Shown here: positions 53,988 through 62,756 of the stretch, in pieces | Layout: each line of letters begins with the position of its first letter | Numbering within the stretch: the stretch's first letter is position 1 | NCBI GenBank assembly: GCA_030834905.1 | Contig: JAUQWZ010000003.1 | Span: 124,001 to 188,000 of the forward strand | Reading direction: 5' to 3' | Source of the DNA: Aggregatilineales bacterium | Lineage (GTDB): Bacteria; Chloroflexota; Anaerolineae; Aggregatilineales; Phototrophicaceae | DNA length: 64,000 nt | The notes under the pieces: model-generated | What the model saw: the letters and a program-made list of their open reading frames with translations, nothing else | Told to the model about the DNA's origin: nothing | The model's database searches: none | Translations under genes and position numbers: made by a program

Positions 53988-54935
53988 ATGTACAGTCCAA
54001 CGACCCGCCTGCTCACCCTGCTAGAGCTGCTCCAGTCGCGGGGAACCGTCAGCGGTCCCGAAGCGGCGGCGCGGCTGGAAGTGGACGTGCGCAGCGTCCG
54101 GCGCTACGTGATGATGCTGCGCGATATGGGGATTCCGGTGGAGAGCGAACCGGGACGCTACGGCGCTTACAACCTGCGCCCCGGCTTCCGGCTGCCGCCG
54201 CTGATGTTCACCGATGCCGAAATGCAGGCGGTCATTCTGGGACTGATGGCAGTGCGGCAGTTGGGGTTAGCCGCTACGCTGGGGGCTGAAAGCGCCGCCG
54301 CCAAGATCGAGCGCGTGCTGCCGCACGAACTGCGCGAGCGCGTGCGAGCGATTCAGGGCGTGCTGACCATCAACATGCCGACCTACCAGGCGGTAGACCC
54401 GAACGTGCTGGCGCGGTTCAGCATCGCCGCCTACCAGCACCTGCGCCTATGGATGGAATATCGCAGCGGCAGCAGCCCGGAGGCGACGGCGCGAGAGGTG
54501 GATGTTTACGGGCTGGTTCATCATGCGGGCTACTGGTACGCCGTATCCTACTGCCATCTGCGGCAGGATAAACGCAGCTTCCGGCTGGATCGGGTGCAGT
54601 CTGCCCGGCTTCTGGAGACGACCTTTAAGCCACCGGCGAATTTTGACGCGCTCGCATTTCTCTTAAGCTCGATTGCCGCCGTTCCCGGCGCGTGGTACAT
54701 CGAAGTGCTGCTGAAAACCACACTGGAACTCGCCCATCGTCACATCCCGGACGATATGGCAGTTCTGGAAGCAGCCGAAGGCGGCGTGATCATGCGCCTG
54801 TACACCGACAACCTCGACTGGATGGCGCGTTTCCTGATGCGTGCCGCGGTGGAATTTTCGGTCATCGAGCCGCCGCCGCTGCGCCAGCGGCTGCGCGAAC
54901 TGGCGCAGTCGATCATCGAAATGGCGGCTGAATAG
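53988..54935 (+). CDS. WYL-domain transcriptional regulator
   Basis: 315 residues with an N-terminal winged helix (TRLLTLLELLQSRGTVSGPE, then RRYVMMLRDMGIPVESEPG) of the DeoR/HTH_11 type and a WYL domain (GLVHHAGYWYAVSYCHLR, then RSFRLDRVQSARLL) followed by the usual C-terminal extension. WYL regulators sense nucleic acids or small molecules and often control DNA damage or defence genes. GAGG seven bases before ATG at 53988 supports the start. It is divergent from the small basic protein gene. Confidence 0.92.
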   Translation: MYSPTTRLLTLLELLQSRGTVSGPEAAARLEVDVRSVRRYVMMLRDMGIPVESEPGRYGAYNLRPGFRLPPLMFTDAEMQAVILGLMAVRQLGLAATLGAESAAAKIERVLPHELRERVRAIQGVLTINMPTYQAVDPNVLARFSIAAYQHLRLWMEYRSGSSPEATAREVDVYGLVHHAGYWYAVSYCHLRQDKRSFRLDRVQSARLLETTFKPPANFDALAFLLSSIAAVPGAWYIEVLLKTTLELAHRHIPDDMAVLEAAEGGVIMRLYTDNLDWMARFLMRAAVEFSVIEPPPLRQRLRELAQSIIEMAAE

Positions 54936-55028
54936 CTGATTTGTGGGCTGGCTGCTGTCGGGCGCAGTTGCGCCAGATGGTTTCAGGACTATCATAATCA
55001 CTATTCATCGGACAACAAGGAAATCATC

Positions 55029-55700
55029 ATGAGCAGACTGCTTATTGTGGGTGGGATTCTGCTGATCGTCGTCGGCATTGGCGCGACGATAGCCGGCACG
55101 TTGTCCAACTTTTCACAGTTTACGACTGACATCATCAGTTCGACCGACAACGCCGCCCAGTACTGCAATGAGGGCGAAACGCTGGTTGAAGAAACCGGCA
55201 GATCGGAGTACACCCCCGGACAGGGCTACGGGAGCAGCGTGCGCTACTTCTGCGAGAACGGACAGGGAAGCCGCCGCGAAGTGACCGGCGAATTTGTGCA
55301 GGGAATGTTTGGGAACCTCGGCAGCCTGTTTGGCGGACTCGGCTCCGGCTTCTCGTTCATGATCGTTATCGGACTCGGTATGCTGCTGTTGATCGTCGGT
55401 ATCTTCATGTCGTTCACCCGGCGGATGAACACACGCCCGCAGTTGGTGCCGCAGTATCCGCCGACGCCCTACTACCCGCCCCAGACGGCGATGCCGGTGA
55501 ACGCGCCGCCCGCCGCGCCTTACGGGCAGCCAACCTATGGCGCGCCGTCACCGCAGCCGCCCGCGCCCGGCGTGCCGCAAGACCTGAACAGCCAACTGCG
55601 CGCCCTTCAGGAAGCGCGCGACGCCGGATTCATCTCGATCACGGAGTATGAGAAAGCCCGGCAGCACCTGATTGAGGAATCGCGTAAAAGCGGCGGTTAA
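55029..55700 (+). CDS. Membrane protein with SHOCT-like C-terminus
   Basis: 223 residues: an N-terminal helix (LLIVGGILLIVVGIGATIAG), an extracytoplasmic loop with two cysteines, a second helix (IVIGLGMLLLIVGIFMSF), then a Pro/Tyr-rich cytoplasmic spacer and a C-terminal SHOCT-type short helical hairpin (QLRALQEARDAGFISITEYE). SHOCT modules occur at the ends of many unrelated proteins and probably mediate assembly. Upstream spacing is short and the three following genes run in the same direction. Confidence 0.78.
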   Translation: MSRLLIVGGILLIVVGIGATIAGTLSNFSQFTTDIISSTDNAAQYCNEGETLVEETGRSEYTPGQGYGSSVRYFCENGQGSRREVTGEFVQGMFGNLGSLFGGLGSGFSFMIVIGLGMLLLIVGIFMSFTRRMNTRPQLVPQYPPTPYYPPQTAMPVNAPPAAPYGQPTYGAPSPQPPAPGVPQDLNSQLRALQEARDAGFISITEYEKARQHLIEESRKSGG

Positions 55701-55736
55701 TCATGAGCAGCATTTATCACTCGGAAGGTATCAGGA

Positions 55737-55994
55737 ATGCACATCAGTGACGAAGAACGGCAGCGGCTGGTCAATCTGGTCGCGGAACTGCGCGAGATAG
55801 CACAGAACGAGCGTCAGGCGGGCGATCTGCGCCGCCAGCAAAACGCAGTCAAGGCGCGGTTTTACGGACACGCCGAAGCTTACGAGGACGCTGCCCAGCG
55901 GCTGGCGGCGATTGTTGGCGAGCCTGATCAGGCGGATTCAGACGATGCTATGCTGCTGAACGATGGCAAGAGCGACGACGTGGACGCCGAGTAA
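55737..55994 (+). CDS. Small helical protein, unknown
   Basis: 85 residues, mostly one long amphipathic helix pair (DEERQRLVNLVAELREIAQ, then AEAYEDAAQRLAAIVGEP) with an acidic tail. It lies 36 bp after the SHOCT protein gene and 51 bp before the TIR protein gene, so all three may be cotranscribed. A role as an adaptor is possible but not shown. Confidence 0.6.
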   Translation: MHISDEERQRLVNLVAELREIAQNERQAGDLRRQQNAVKARFYGHAEAYEDAAQRLAAIVGEPDQADSDDAMLLNDGKSDDVDAE

Positions 55995-56045
55995 GACAAA
56001 CACTGCCCGCGCGACGCTGGCGATTCAGGACAAGGGGGAAATGGT

Positions 56046-58232
56046 ATGGCTGAGATCTTCATTTCCTATTCCCGAAAAGACGGCGAATTCGCGCGGCGGC
56101 TCAGCAGTGAACTGCATAAGCACCGCCGCGACGTCTGGATTGACTGGGATGACATACCGCGCGGCACAGACTGGCTCAAGGAGATCTATGCCAGCATTGA
56201 AGCCGCCGATACGCTCGTCCTGATCGTTTCGCAGCACTCGCTGGTCAGCGAAATCTGCAATTACGAAATCGCGCACGCGCGGCGGCTCAACAAACGCATT
56301 ATCCCCCTCATTCGCCAGCCGATTGAAGGCGATGTGGAGAAGATCGTCAAAGGGACGTGGGTTGGCGAATCGTGGGAACAGACAGCAAGCGAAAACTGGG
56401 AAGCGATACAGCATATCAACTGGCTGAACTTTCACGACGATGCCGCTTTTCAGTCCGAATTCGGCGTTCTGCTGAAAACAATCGATGAAGATTTGCCGCA
56501 TCGCAAAGCGCACACGCGCTATCTGATGCGGGCGCTGGATTGGGAGCGCGCGGCGCGTAATCCCTCATTTCTGCTGATAGGCGACGAAATCACCGCCGCT
56601 GAAGCATGGCTGAAGGCAGGCAGCGGCAAACAGCCGCCGCCCGATCCGCTGCACCGTGAGTACATCGGCGCAAGCCGCCGCGCCGACGACGAACGCCAGG
56701 CGCAGGCAGCCGCCGTTGAACAGCGGATCGCGCAGTTGGGACGGCGAACGCGGCAGTTCAGCCTCGCAGCGCTGGCGCTGGCGGTGATGGTGGCGCTGGC
56801 AATCATCGCCGTCGTGGTGGCGGTTGCGCAGGGCAACGAGGCGCGGAAGCAGGTTACAGCAGCAGAGCTGGAACTGGCGACGGCAACCCGCGTGCAGCTT
56901 CGTGCTGCCACAGCAGAGCAGGAACTCGTGTTCGCGAATGCGACGCTTGCGCCCATTCCCGCCACGCTGAGTGCCGCCGATCTGCAAATAAATGTCGGTC
57001 AGACACAGATTGCGCAGGTCAACACGCTTATCGCGACCGCGCAAACGCAGTCCGCCGTCATCAGCGCGTCCCTCACGCCCGTACCGCCCACTCTGACAGC
57101 GGTTGCGCTGCAAATTGAAGCGGCTAATCTTCAGAGAGATTTATGGGTCACTGTGAGTCAGGCGCTCGTTGTCCTATCGGATGGAGCAAGAGATGAGGCT
57201 TTACAAATCGCGTCCAATCTTGCCTTCACCTATGCGAACGAACCGAACGCTTATTTGGGGAGTGGCGCCATTTATGCCGCGCTGGGCGAGTTCGACGCCG
57301 CATTGACCAGCTACACCCGCGCTCTTGACCTCGATCCACAGTTCGCGCTCGCTTATTACAATCGCGGCGTTCTCTATGGCAATCTTGGAGAAGACATGCT
57401 GGCGATTGAAGATTACACCCGCGCCATCGAACTCGATCCAGACGACTCGCAAGCCTACGTTAATCGCGGTACCAGCCTGATCGCTCTAGGCGAGCATGAG
57501 CAGGCGATTGAAGACTTCAGCCGCGCCATTGAACTCGATCCACAGTTCGCCAACGCCTACAACAATCGTGGCAATGCCCTCAACAGCCTCGGTGAGTACG
57601 AACAGGCACTGGTCGATTTGAACCGCGCCATTGAACTTGATCCACAGCTTGCGTCCGCCTATAACAATCGTGGCAATGCCCTCAACAACCTGAGCAAACA
57701 TGAGCAGGCGATTGAAGACTTCAGCCGCGCCATTGAACTCGATCCACAGTTCGCGCTCGCTCACTATAATCGCGGCACTGCTCGATACAGCCTGGGAGAA
57801 TATGGGCAGGCGATTGAAGACTTCAGCCGCGCCATTGAACTCGATCCACAGTCTGCGCTCGCTTACTACAATCGTGCTGTTCTCTATGGCACGCTTCGAG
57901 AATACGAGCTGGCGATTGACGATTCAAACCGCGCTATCGAACTCGATCCACAGTACTCCGACGCTTACATCAATCGCAGCGTCTTCTATGCCGCGATTGG
58001 GGAGTACGAGCTGGCGATTGACGATTCGAACCGCGCCATCGAACTCAGCCCTGATGATGGGATTGCATACCTGAATCGAGGTCGGTGGTATTATCTCAGC
58101 GGCAATTACCCACAAGCGCTGGACAACTGGCAGACGGCAGAAGCCTTGCTGGGGCAGCTTCCGCCGCAGGATCAGGAAATCAGACAGCAGCTGGAACAGC
58201 AGCTAACCGAAGCTACAGAGACCGCAAAATAA
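56046..58232 (+). CDS. TIR-domain membrane protein with nine TPR repeats
   Basis: 728 residues. Residues 1 to about 130 form a TIR domain (AEIFISYSRKDGEFARRLSS, DVWIDWDDI, and SQHSLVSEICNYEIAHA, which holds the candidate catalytic Glu of NADase-type TIRs). A membrane helix follows near 240-262 (LAALALAVMVALAIIAVVVAV), then a Thr/Gln-rich coiled region, and nine 34-residue TPR units to the end (AYYNRGVLYGNLGED, RAIELDPQF and so on). The TIR side would be cytoplasmic and the TPRs outside, or the reverse, since no signal fixes orientation. Several TPR units are nearly identical in DNA, so copy number may vary. Signalling or defence roles are plausible by domain logic only. Confidence 0.9.
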   Translation: MAEIFISYSRKDGEFARRLSSELHKHRRDVWIDWDDIPRGTDWLKEIYASIEAADTLVLIVSQHSLVSEICNYEIAHARRLNKRIIPLIRQPIEGDVEKIVKGTWVGESWEQTASENWEAIQHINWLNFHDDAAFQSEFGVLLKTIDEDLPHRKAHTRYLMRALDWERAARNPSFLLIGDEITAAEAWLKAGSGKQPPPDPLHREYIGASRRADDERQAQAAAVEQRIAQLGRRTRQFSLAALALAVMVALAIIAVVVAVAQGNEARKQVTAAELELATATRVQLRAATAEQELVFANATLAPIPATLSAADLQINVGQTQIAQVNTLIATAQTQSAVISASLTPVPPTLTAVALQIEAANLQRDLWVTVSQALVVLSDGARDEALQIASNLAFTYANEPNAYLGSGAIYAALGEFDAALTSYTRALDLDPQFALAYYNRGVLYGNLGEDMLAIEDYTRAIELDPDDSQAYVNRGTSLIALGEHEQAIEDFSRAIELDPQFANAYNNRGNALNSLGEYEQALVDLNRAIELDPQLASAYNNRGNALNNLSKHEQAIEDFSRAIELDPQFALAHYNRGTARYSLGEYGQAIEDFSRAIELDPQSALAYYNRAVLYGTLREYELAIDDSNRAIELDPQYSDAYINRSVFYAAIGEYELAIDDSNRAIELSPDDGIAYLNRGRWYYLSGNYPQALDNWQTAEALLGQLPPQDQEIRQQLEQQLTEATETAK

Positions 58233-58396
58233 GAAGGCGCGCAGCCAGCGCGGCGCATTTGTTGGTGGATCAGTCCAAACCAGTCCATTCAGATTGCGGA
58301 TGTCGAGATTTGAGGGAGAATTGGACTTTCACCCACCCATCAACTGCATTTAGCGGTTATAGTAAGGGTATCGTTCGATTAGCAAAGAGCCGAATT

Positions 58397-58639
58397 ATGG
58401 ATGACTATCATGTCGTGGTCTACGCATCTCAGGGAGGTCGCGTAATACACCCTGAATTTGTAGTCGCGCGTCCGAATCTGTCGCAGGATACGCGGACGAC
58501 CGTTCACACGGCTGATGATGGCAATCTCAACATCATCATCTGGTGGATGTATGACCAGTTCTCGAAGGCGCAGTTGCAAGCCCATACCGACCAGATCATC
58601 AACACGGTCAAACTCAAGCTGGGTGCCTCACAATCGTAG
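58397..58639 (+). CDS. Short hypothetical protein or gene remnant
   Basis: 80 residues from ATG at 58397 (MDDYHVVVYASQGGRVIHPE to KLKLGASQS), beta-rich then helical, with a Trp pair in IIIWWMYDQFSKAQLQ. The frame stays open for 100 codons upstream, so it could be the tail of a decayed gene. No ribosome site is evident at the ATG. No family recognised. Confidence 0.4.
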   Translation: MDDYHVVVYASQGGRVIHPEFVVARPNLSQDTRTTVHTADDGNLNIIIWWMYDQFSKAQLQAHTDQIINTVKLKLGASQS

Positions 58640-58680
58640 ATCCAGCGCCGCGCCTGGAAAGGCAGCGGCGATTCACCGCA

Positions 58681-58718
58681 AAAAAAATAAAAGGGCGCAC
58701 AGCCGAAGCCATGCACCC
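58681..58718 (-). terminator. Terminator after the second clpC-like gene
   Basis: Read leftward, GGGTGCATGGC-TTCG-GCTGTGCGCCC forms an 11-bp stem (G-T pairs allowed) capped by a TTCG tetraloop, followed by TTTTATTTTTTT. Confidence 0.9.
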
Positions 58719-58763
58719 TCTTTTCGCTCAGTACCCGGTACTCAGCACTTCTGATAGTTCTGC

Positions 58764-61247
58764 TCAGTCAATCATCTGATCCTGATCCTGGCGAAGGTGC
58801 AGGTAATCGGTGCTGGCATTTTCGTGCCGCCCAAACACCAGTTCCCCGTTCTCCTCGTCAATCACGATCAGGTCACCGCTGGCAACCTCGCCCTTGAGAA
58901 GCTGCGTACTCAGCGGGTTTTCGAGGTAGCGCTGGAGGGCGCGGCGCAGCGGGCGCGCGCCAAACTGCGGGTCGTAGCCCTTCTGTGCCAGCCACAGCCG
59001 CGCTGGCTCGGTCAGGTGGATGGCGACGCCAGCATCGCGCAGCCGGTCAGCGACTTCCTTCATCTGCAAATCAACGATCTGCTCGACCTGCTGAAGCGTC
59101 AGCGGCTCGAAGATGATGATCTCGTCAATGCGGTTCAGGAATTCGGGACGGAAGGTTTCGCGCATCGCCCGTTCAATCTTCTGATGATCGGCAATCGCCT
59201 GCTCATCGGTCGCCTGAACGAAGCCCAGCGCACCGCCCTTGCGGGCAAATTCGGTACCGAGGTTGCTGGTCATGATGATGACGGTATTGTTGAAGTCAAT
59301 CGTGCGTCCCTGCCCGTCGGTCAGGCGTCCGTCTTCAAGAATTTGCAGCAGCGCGTTCCACACGTCCGGGTGCGCCTTTTCGATTTCGTCGAACAGGATC
59401 ACGCGGTAGGGACGGCGGCGCACCGCTTCGGTCAACTGACCGCCTTCTTCGTAGCCAACATAGCCGGGAGGCGCGCCAAACAAACGGCTGACCGTGTGCT
59501 GCTCGCGGTATTCGCTCATATCAATCCGCAGCAGCGCCTTCTCATCGTCGAACAGGAATTCCGCCAGCGCCTTCGCCAGCTCGGTCTTGCCAACGCCGGA
59601 CGAGCCGAGGAAGATGAACGAGCCAATCGGACGATCCGGGTCTTTCAAGCCGCTGCGCGCCCGACGAATCGCGTGGGCAATCGCCGTGACCGCGCCTTCC
59701 TGACCGATGACGCTTTCGTGCAGCGCCTCTTCCATGCGAATCAGCTTCTCGCTCTCGGTTTCCAGCACCTGCGAAACGGGAATTCCGGTCCACTGCGCCA
59801 GCACCTGGGCGATATCTTCGGCGTCAACCACTTCGTCAATGGTGTTTTCGTGCTGCCAACGGAAGCGCTCTTCTTCAAGTTCCTGCTCAAGCTGAAGGCG
59901 GCGCATCTTGTATTCCGCCGCGCGTTCGTATTCGCGCGCCATGCCTGCCGCTTCTTCGTCGGCTTGCAGGCGCGACACTACATCCTTCATCTCTTTCAAC
60001 TGCGCGGGCAGCGAATACAGCGCCACGCGCAGCTTGGACGCGGCTTCGTCCAGCAGGTCAATTGCCTTATCCGGCATCTTGCGGTCGGAGATATAGCGGT
60101 CAGAGAGCCGCGCTGCCGCGACGACTGCCTCATCCGAGATAGTCACTTTGTGGTGTGCTTCGTAGCGATCACGCAAGCCAAACAGCATCTCGATGGTGTC
60201 TTCCACGTTTGGCTCTTCGACGTAGACCGGGGCGAACCGACGATCCAACGCGCTATCCTTCTCGATGTAGTTGCGATACTCGTCCAGCGTGGTCGCGCCG
60301 ACACACTGAAGCTCGCCGCGCGCCAATGCCGGTTTCATCATGTTACCGGCGTCCAGCGCGCCCTGTGCCGCGCCCGCGCCAACGACCTGATGCAGCTCGT
60401 CAATGAAGAGGATGATCTCGCCTTCCGCCCGCTGCACTTCCTCGATAGTCGCCTTCAGGCGTTCTTCAAACTCGCCCCGGAAGCGGCTGCCCGCCAGCAT
60501 TGAGCCGAGGTCAAGGCTGACCACGCGCTTGCCAAGCAGGATTTCGGGAACGTCGCCTTCAGTGATCTTCTGCGCCAGACCTTCGACAATCGCCGTCTTG
60601 CCCACACCGGCTTCGCCGATGAGGACCGGATTATTCTTGGTGCGGCGGCACAAAATCTGGATCACGCGCATGATTTCGGCGTCGCGCCCGATGACCGGGT
60701 CGAGCTTGCCTTCAACTGCCATGCGGGTGAGATCGCGGCTGTACTTTTCCAGCGTGCGATAGCGGCTCTCCGCCTGCGGGTCGGTAACGCGCTGCCCGCC
60801 GCGCAGGTCTTTAATGGCGTCGTAGACGCGGTCGCGGGTGATGCCGTTATCGCCCAGAATTTTGGCAACGGCAGTGTTTCGCTCGCTCAGGATGGCGAGG
60901 AAGATGTGCTCGGTGGAAATGTACTCGTCGCGCAGGCGGTTGGCTTCTTCGTTGGCGAGGTCAATAATCCGCTTCACGCGCGGGGTGATGAACACCTGAT
61001 TGGTGCCATGACCGTAGATGGCTGCCTTTGGGCTGGCGCGCAGAATTTCATCGAGGCGCGAACGCATGGCGTTCACGTCAATCGTCAGGCGTTCCAGAAG
61101 CTGCGGGATGACGCCGTCATTCTGTTCCAGCAGCGCCAGCAGGATATGCTCAGTATCCACCTGATTATGTCCATACCGCTGGAGTATTTCGTATGCGCGC
61201 GCCGCAGCATCCTGGGCACGCTCTGTAAAACGCTCAAAACGCATCAT
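58764..61247 (-). CDS. Second ClpC/ClpA-family AAA+ unfoldase
   Basis: 827 residues with the same architecture as the clpC at 47977-50484: two Clp_N repeats ([20 protein letters not shown], then [20 protein letters not shown]), AAA-1 with [17 protein letters not shown] near 207, a middle segment with UVR-like helices ([19 protein letters not shown]), AAA-2 with [20 protein letters not shown] near 546, and a C-domain. Catalytic motifs are intact in both modules, so it is a functional paralogue, not a relic. The tail differs from the first copy, so adaptors or peptidase partners may differ. No clpP or regulator gene adjoins. Confidence 0.92.
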   Translation of the reverse strand: MMRFERFTERAQDAAARAYEILQRYGHNQVDTEHILLALLEQNDGVIPQLLERLTIDVNAMRSRLDEILRASPKAAIYGHGTNQVFITPRVKRIIDLANEEANRLRDEYISTEHIFLAILSERNTAVAKILGDNGITRDRVYDAIKDLRGGQRVTDPQAESRYRTLEKYSRDLTRMAVEGKLDPVIGRDAEIMRVIQILCRRTKNNPVLIGEAGVGKTAIVEGLAQKITEGDVPEILLGKRVVSLDLGSMLAGSRFRGEFEERLKATIEEVQRAEGEIILFIDELHQVVGAGAAQGALDAGNMMKPALARGELQCVGATTLDEYRNYIEKDSALDRRFAPVYVEEPNVEDTIEMLFGLRDRYEAHHKVTISDEAVVAAARLSDRYISDRKMPDKAIDLLDEAASKLRVALYSLPAQLKEMKDVVSRLQADEEAAGMAREYERAAEYKMRRLQLEQELEEERFRWQHENTIDEVVDAEDIAQVLAQWTGIPVSQVLETESEKLIRMEEALHESVIGQEGAVTAIAHAIRRARSGLKDPDRPIGSFIFLGSSGVGKTELAKALAEFLFDDEKALLRIDMSEYREQHTVSRLFGAPPGYVGYEEGGQLTEAVRRRPYRVILFDEIEKAHPDVWNALLQILEDGRLTDGQGRTIDFNNTVIIMTSNLGTEFARKGGALGFVQATDEQAIADHQKIERAMRETFRPEFLNRIDEIIIFEPLTLQQVEQIVDLQMKEVADRLRDAGVAIHLTEPARLWLAQKGYDPQFGARPLRRALQRYLENPLSTQLLKGEVASGDLIVIDEENGELVFGRHENASTDYLHLRQDQDQMID

Positions 61248-61517
61248 CGTGGGTTAAATCCTCAACTTGCTTCCGATTGCGCCCGGATGTCACTCCATTG
61301 TACCGGAATCCAGCCAAGTTGGCTCAACTCAGGCAGTAGGGGACTACTCAGGAGCAGAATGGAAGGTACGACTATGCTGTCAGCCAACGAGTATAGCCCA
61401 CGCATGTAAGAATTACGTTGATAGTCTGTAAGAGGGGTGAAGATGAGACGAGATAGCAGCGCCGCCCGAGACGAAGTTCGTATTGTTTCGTTCCAAGGAT
61501 AATAATTGTGATCAAGA
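61248..61517. other. Noncoding stretch between the unfoldase and RAYT genes
   Basis: This part of the 334-bp intergenic gap holds the upstream region of the leftward clpC-like gene. I see no RNA gene, no clear promoter and no repeat in it up to the palindrome at 61518. Confidence 0.5.
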
Positions 61518-61542
61518 GGGCGACCCGGTGGATCGCCCCTAC
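61518..61542. repeat. Palindrome with CCCCTAC tail upstream of the RAYT gene
   Basis: GGGCGACCCGG and the mirror CGCCCCTAC form a slightly imperfect palindrome 40 bp before the RAYT start. A like copy in the same orientation follows the gene at 62380. Confidence 0.85.
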
Positions 61543-61581
61543 AGATATTGTTGCTGCCTTACGCCAACACGGAAGACCTGC

Positions 61582-62376
61582 ATGAACGCCAACCCTGATC
61601 GACCCGCCCGACGTTCTATTCGCCTGAAAGATTATGGTTACGCCGACGAAGGCGCGTATTTCGTCACCATTTGCGCCTATGGTCGCGCCTGCCTGTTTGG
61701 TGAGATTGTGGATGGCGAGATGCGCTTGAGCCGGGTTGGGGAGGTTGTTTTGCAGGAATGGTTGCAGACAGCATTCGTTCGCCCTAACGTGGAATTGGAT
61801 GCGTTCGTTATCATGCCCAACCACGTACACGGGATCATCGTGATCACGGAATGTAGGGGCGACCCGGTGGGTCGCCCAGATAACGCAATGTCATCAGAAA
61901 ACACAATGGCACCAGATAACACAATGGCGCCAGATAACACAATGTCATCAGATAACACAATGGCACCAGATAACACAATGTCATCAGATAACACAATGTC
62001 GCCAGATAACACAATGGCACCAGATAACACAATGTCGCCAGATAACACAATGGCACCAGATAACACAATGGCAATTAAGGATGGGCGAGGCACCGCCTCG
62101 CCCCTACAAACCGACGGCAATATCTCCTCACCACGCCCAAAAGGAGCGATAAAGGGATCGCTTGGCGCGATTGTGGGGCAGTTCAAATCATCCGTCTCGC
62201 GGCGGCTAAAGGATGATCCTGATGTGCCCATGCCCCTCTGGCAGCGAAACTATTATGAACACGTCATTCGGGATGAAGCGGATTTAAACCGTGTTCGTGA
62301 ATACATCGACTGCAATCCGCAGATGTGGAATATGGACGAGGAAAATCCGGCGCGGCTCAAATTTCACAGGACATGA
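61582..62376 (+). CDS. REP-associated tyrosine transposase (RAYT, Y1/HUH family)
   Basis: 264 residues of the IS200-like Y1 transposase fold, RAYT branch. Visible are YFVTICAYGRACLFGEI, the HUH metal site MPNHVHGIIVI (H81, H83) and the catalytic-helix region LWQRNYYEHVIRDEADLNRV (Tyr 224 or 225). RAYTs nick single-stranded palindromes (REPs) and are thought to spread them. The ATG at 61582 starts the conserved region; an upstream extension would run through a palindrome. Residues 91-175 are not part of the fold: they are encoded by an inverted palindrome pair plus an 18-bp minisatellite (61853-62107) placed between the HUH motif and the Tyr helix. The conserved motifs remain intact on both sides. 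No mobile-element ends enclose it, as expected for a RAYT. Confidence 0.9.
   Translation: MNANPDRPARRSIRLKDYGYADEGAYFVTICAYGRACLFGEIVDGEMRLSRVGEVVLQEWLQTAFVRPNVELDAFVIMPNHVHGIIVITECRGDPVGRPDNAMSSENTMAPDNTMAPDNTMSSDNTMAPDNTMSSDNTMSPDNTMAPDNTMSPDNTMAPDNTMAIKDGRGTASPLQTDGNISSPRPKGAIKGSLGAIVGQFKSSVSRRLKDDPDVPMPLWQRNYYEHVIRDEADLNRVREYIDCNPQMWNMDEENPARLKFHRT
61853..62107. repeat. REPIN-like inverted pair inside the RAYT gene
   Basis: The left palindrome starts GTAGGGGCGACCC (61853-61877); the right one is GGGCGAGGC-to-GCCTCGCCCCTAC (62083-62107). They face each other as in the 33216 and 27074 pairs, but the loop is filled by the 198-bp minisatellite. The whole element is in frame. Confidence 0.85.
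61876..62073. repeat. 18-bp minisatellite, eleven units, inside the RAYT gene
   Basis: Eleven units of about CCAGATAACACAATGGCA with few changes (TCA, GCG or TCG at the ends). They encode repeats such as PDNTMA, PDNTMS and SDNTMA. The 18-bp length keeps frame whatever the copy number. Confidence 0.95.
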
Positions 62377-62379
62377 CAA

Positions 62380-62404
62380 GGGCGAGTCAGCGACTCGCCC
62401 CTAC
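62380..62404. repeat. Palindrome with CCCCTAC tail downstream of the RAYT gene
   Basis: GGGCGAGTCAGCGACTCGCCC (62380-62400) is a perfect palindrome followed by CTAC, starting three bases after the RAYT stop codon. Confidence 0.9.
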
Positions 62405-62433
62405 GAGGATTTCAACACGGTAGAAACACAGAC

Positions 62434-62745
62434 CTATATCTGGAAGCCGCCGGTGACGTGGATGATCTTCTGCGTGTAGTTGTGGACGAATTCCTGCAGC
62501 TTGTCGTTCAGCATCGTCCAGTCGTCGCTTTCGAGGATATTGCGCATACTGTCATAGTCGCGGGTGATGGCTTCCGTCATGATCTGCGGGGCATCCTTGG
62601 CGCGGCTGTAGACGGTGTACCACGCGCCGGTCGGCTGCAACCCAAGTTTTTGAACGCCGGGAACCCACTCGCGCACCACAAACTCGAAATATTCCTGATC
62701 CCGCCCCGGCTTAATATCCCAGTTCATCAGCAGCTTTACGCTCAT
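62434..62745 (-). CDS. Small alpha/beta protein, NIPSNAP/ABM-like
   Basis: 103 residues with the pattern of a dimeric alpha/beta barrel: KLLMNWDIKPGRDQEYFEFV opens a strand and helix, and the second half (APQIMTEAITRDYDSM, then DKLQEFVHNYTQKI) repeats the pattern. Such small proteins are monooxygenase-like or NIPSNAP-like, but no catalytic residue is identifiable. It is cotranscribed with the MBL-fold gene, 11 bp apart. Confidence 0.7.
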   Translation of the reverse strand: MSVKLLMNWDIKPGRDQEYFEFVVREWVPGVQKLGLQPTGAWYTVYSRAKDAPQIMTEAITRDYDSMRNILESDDWTMLNDKLQEFVHNYTQKIIHVTGGFQI

Positions 62746-62756
62746 CGCCTCTTCCT

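Noticed and set aside
58797..60503. Long rightward open frame opposite the second clpC-like gene
   Set aside because: Antisense shadow of a conserved AAA+ gene with no motif or ribosome site of its own.
61876..62073. Direct repeats as a second CRISPR-like candidate
   Set aside because: Units are contiguous with no spacers and are translated in frame; it is a minisatellite.
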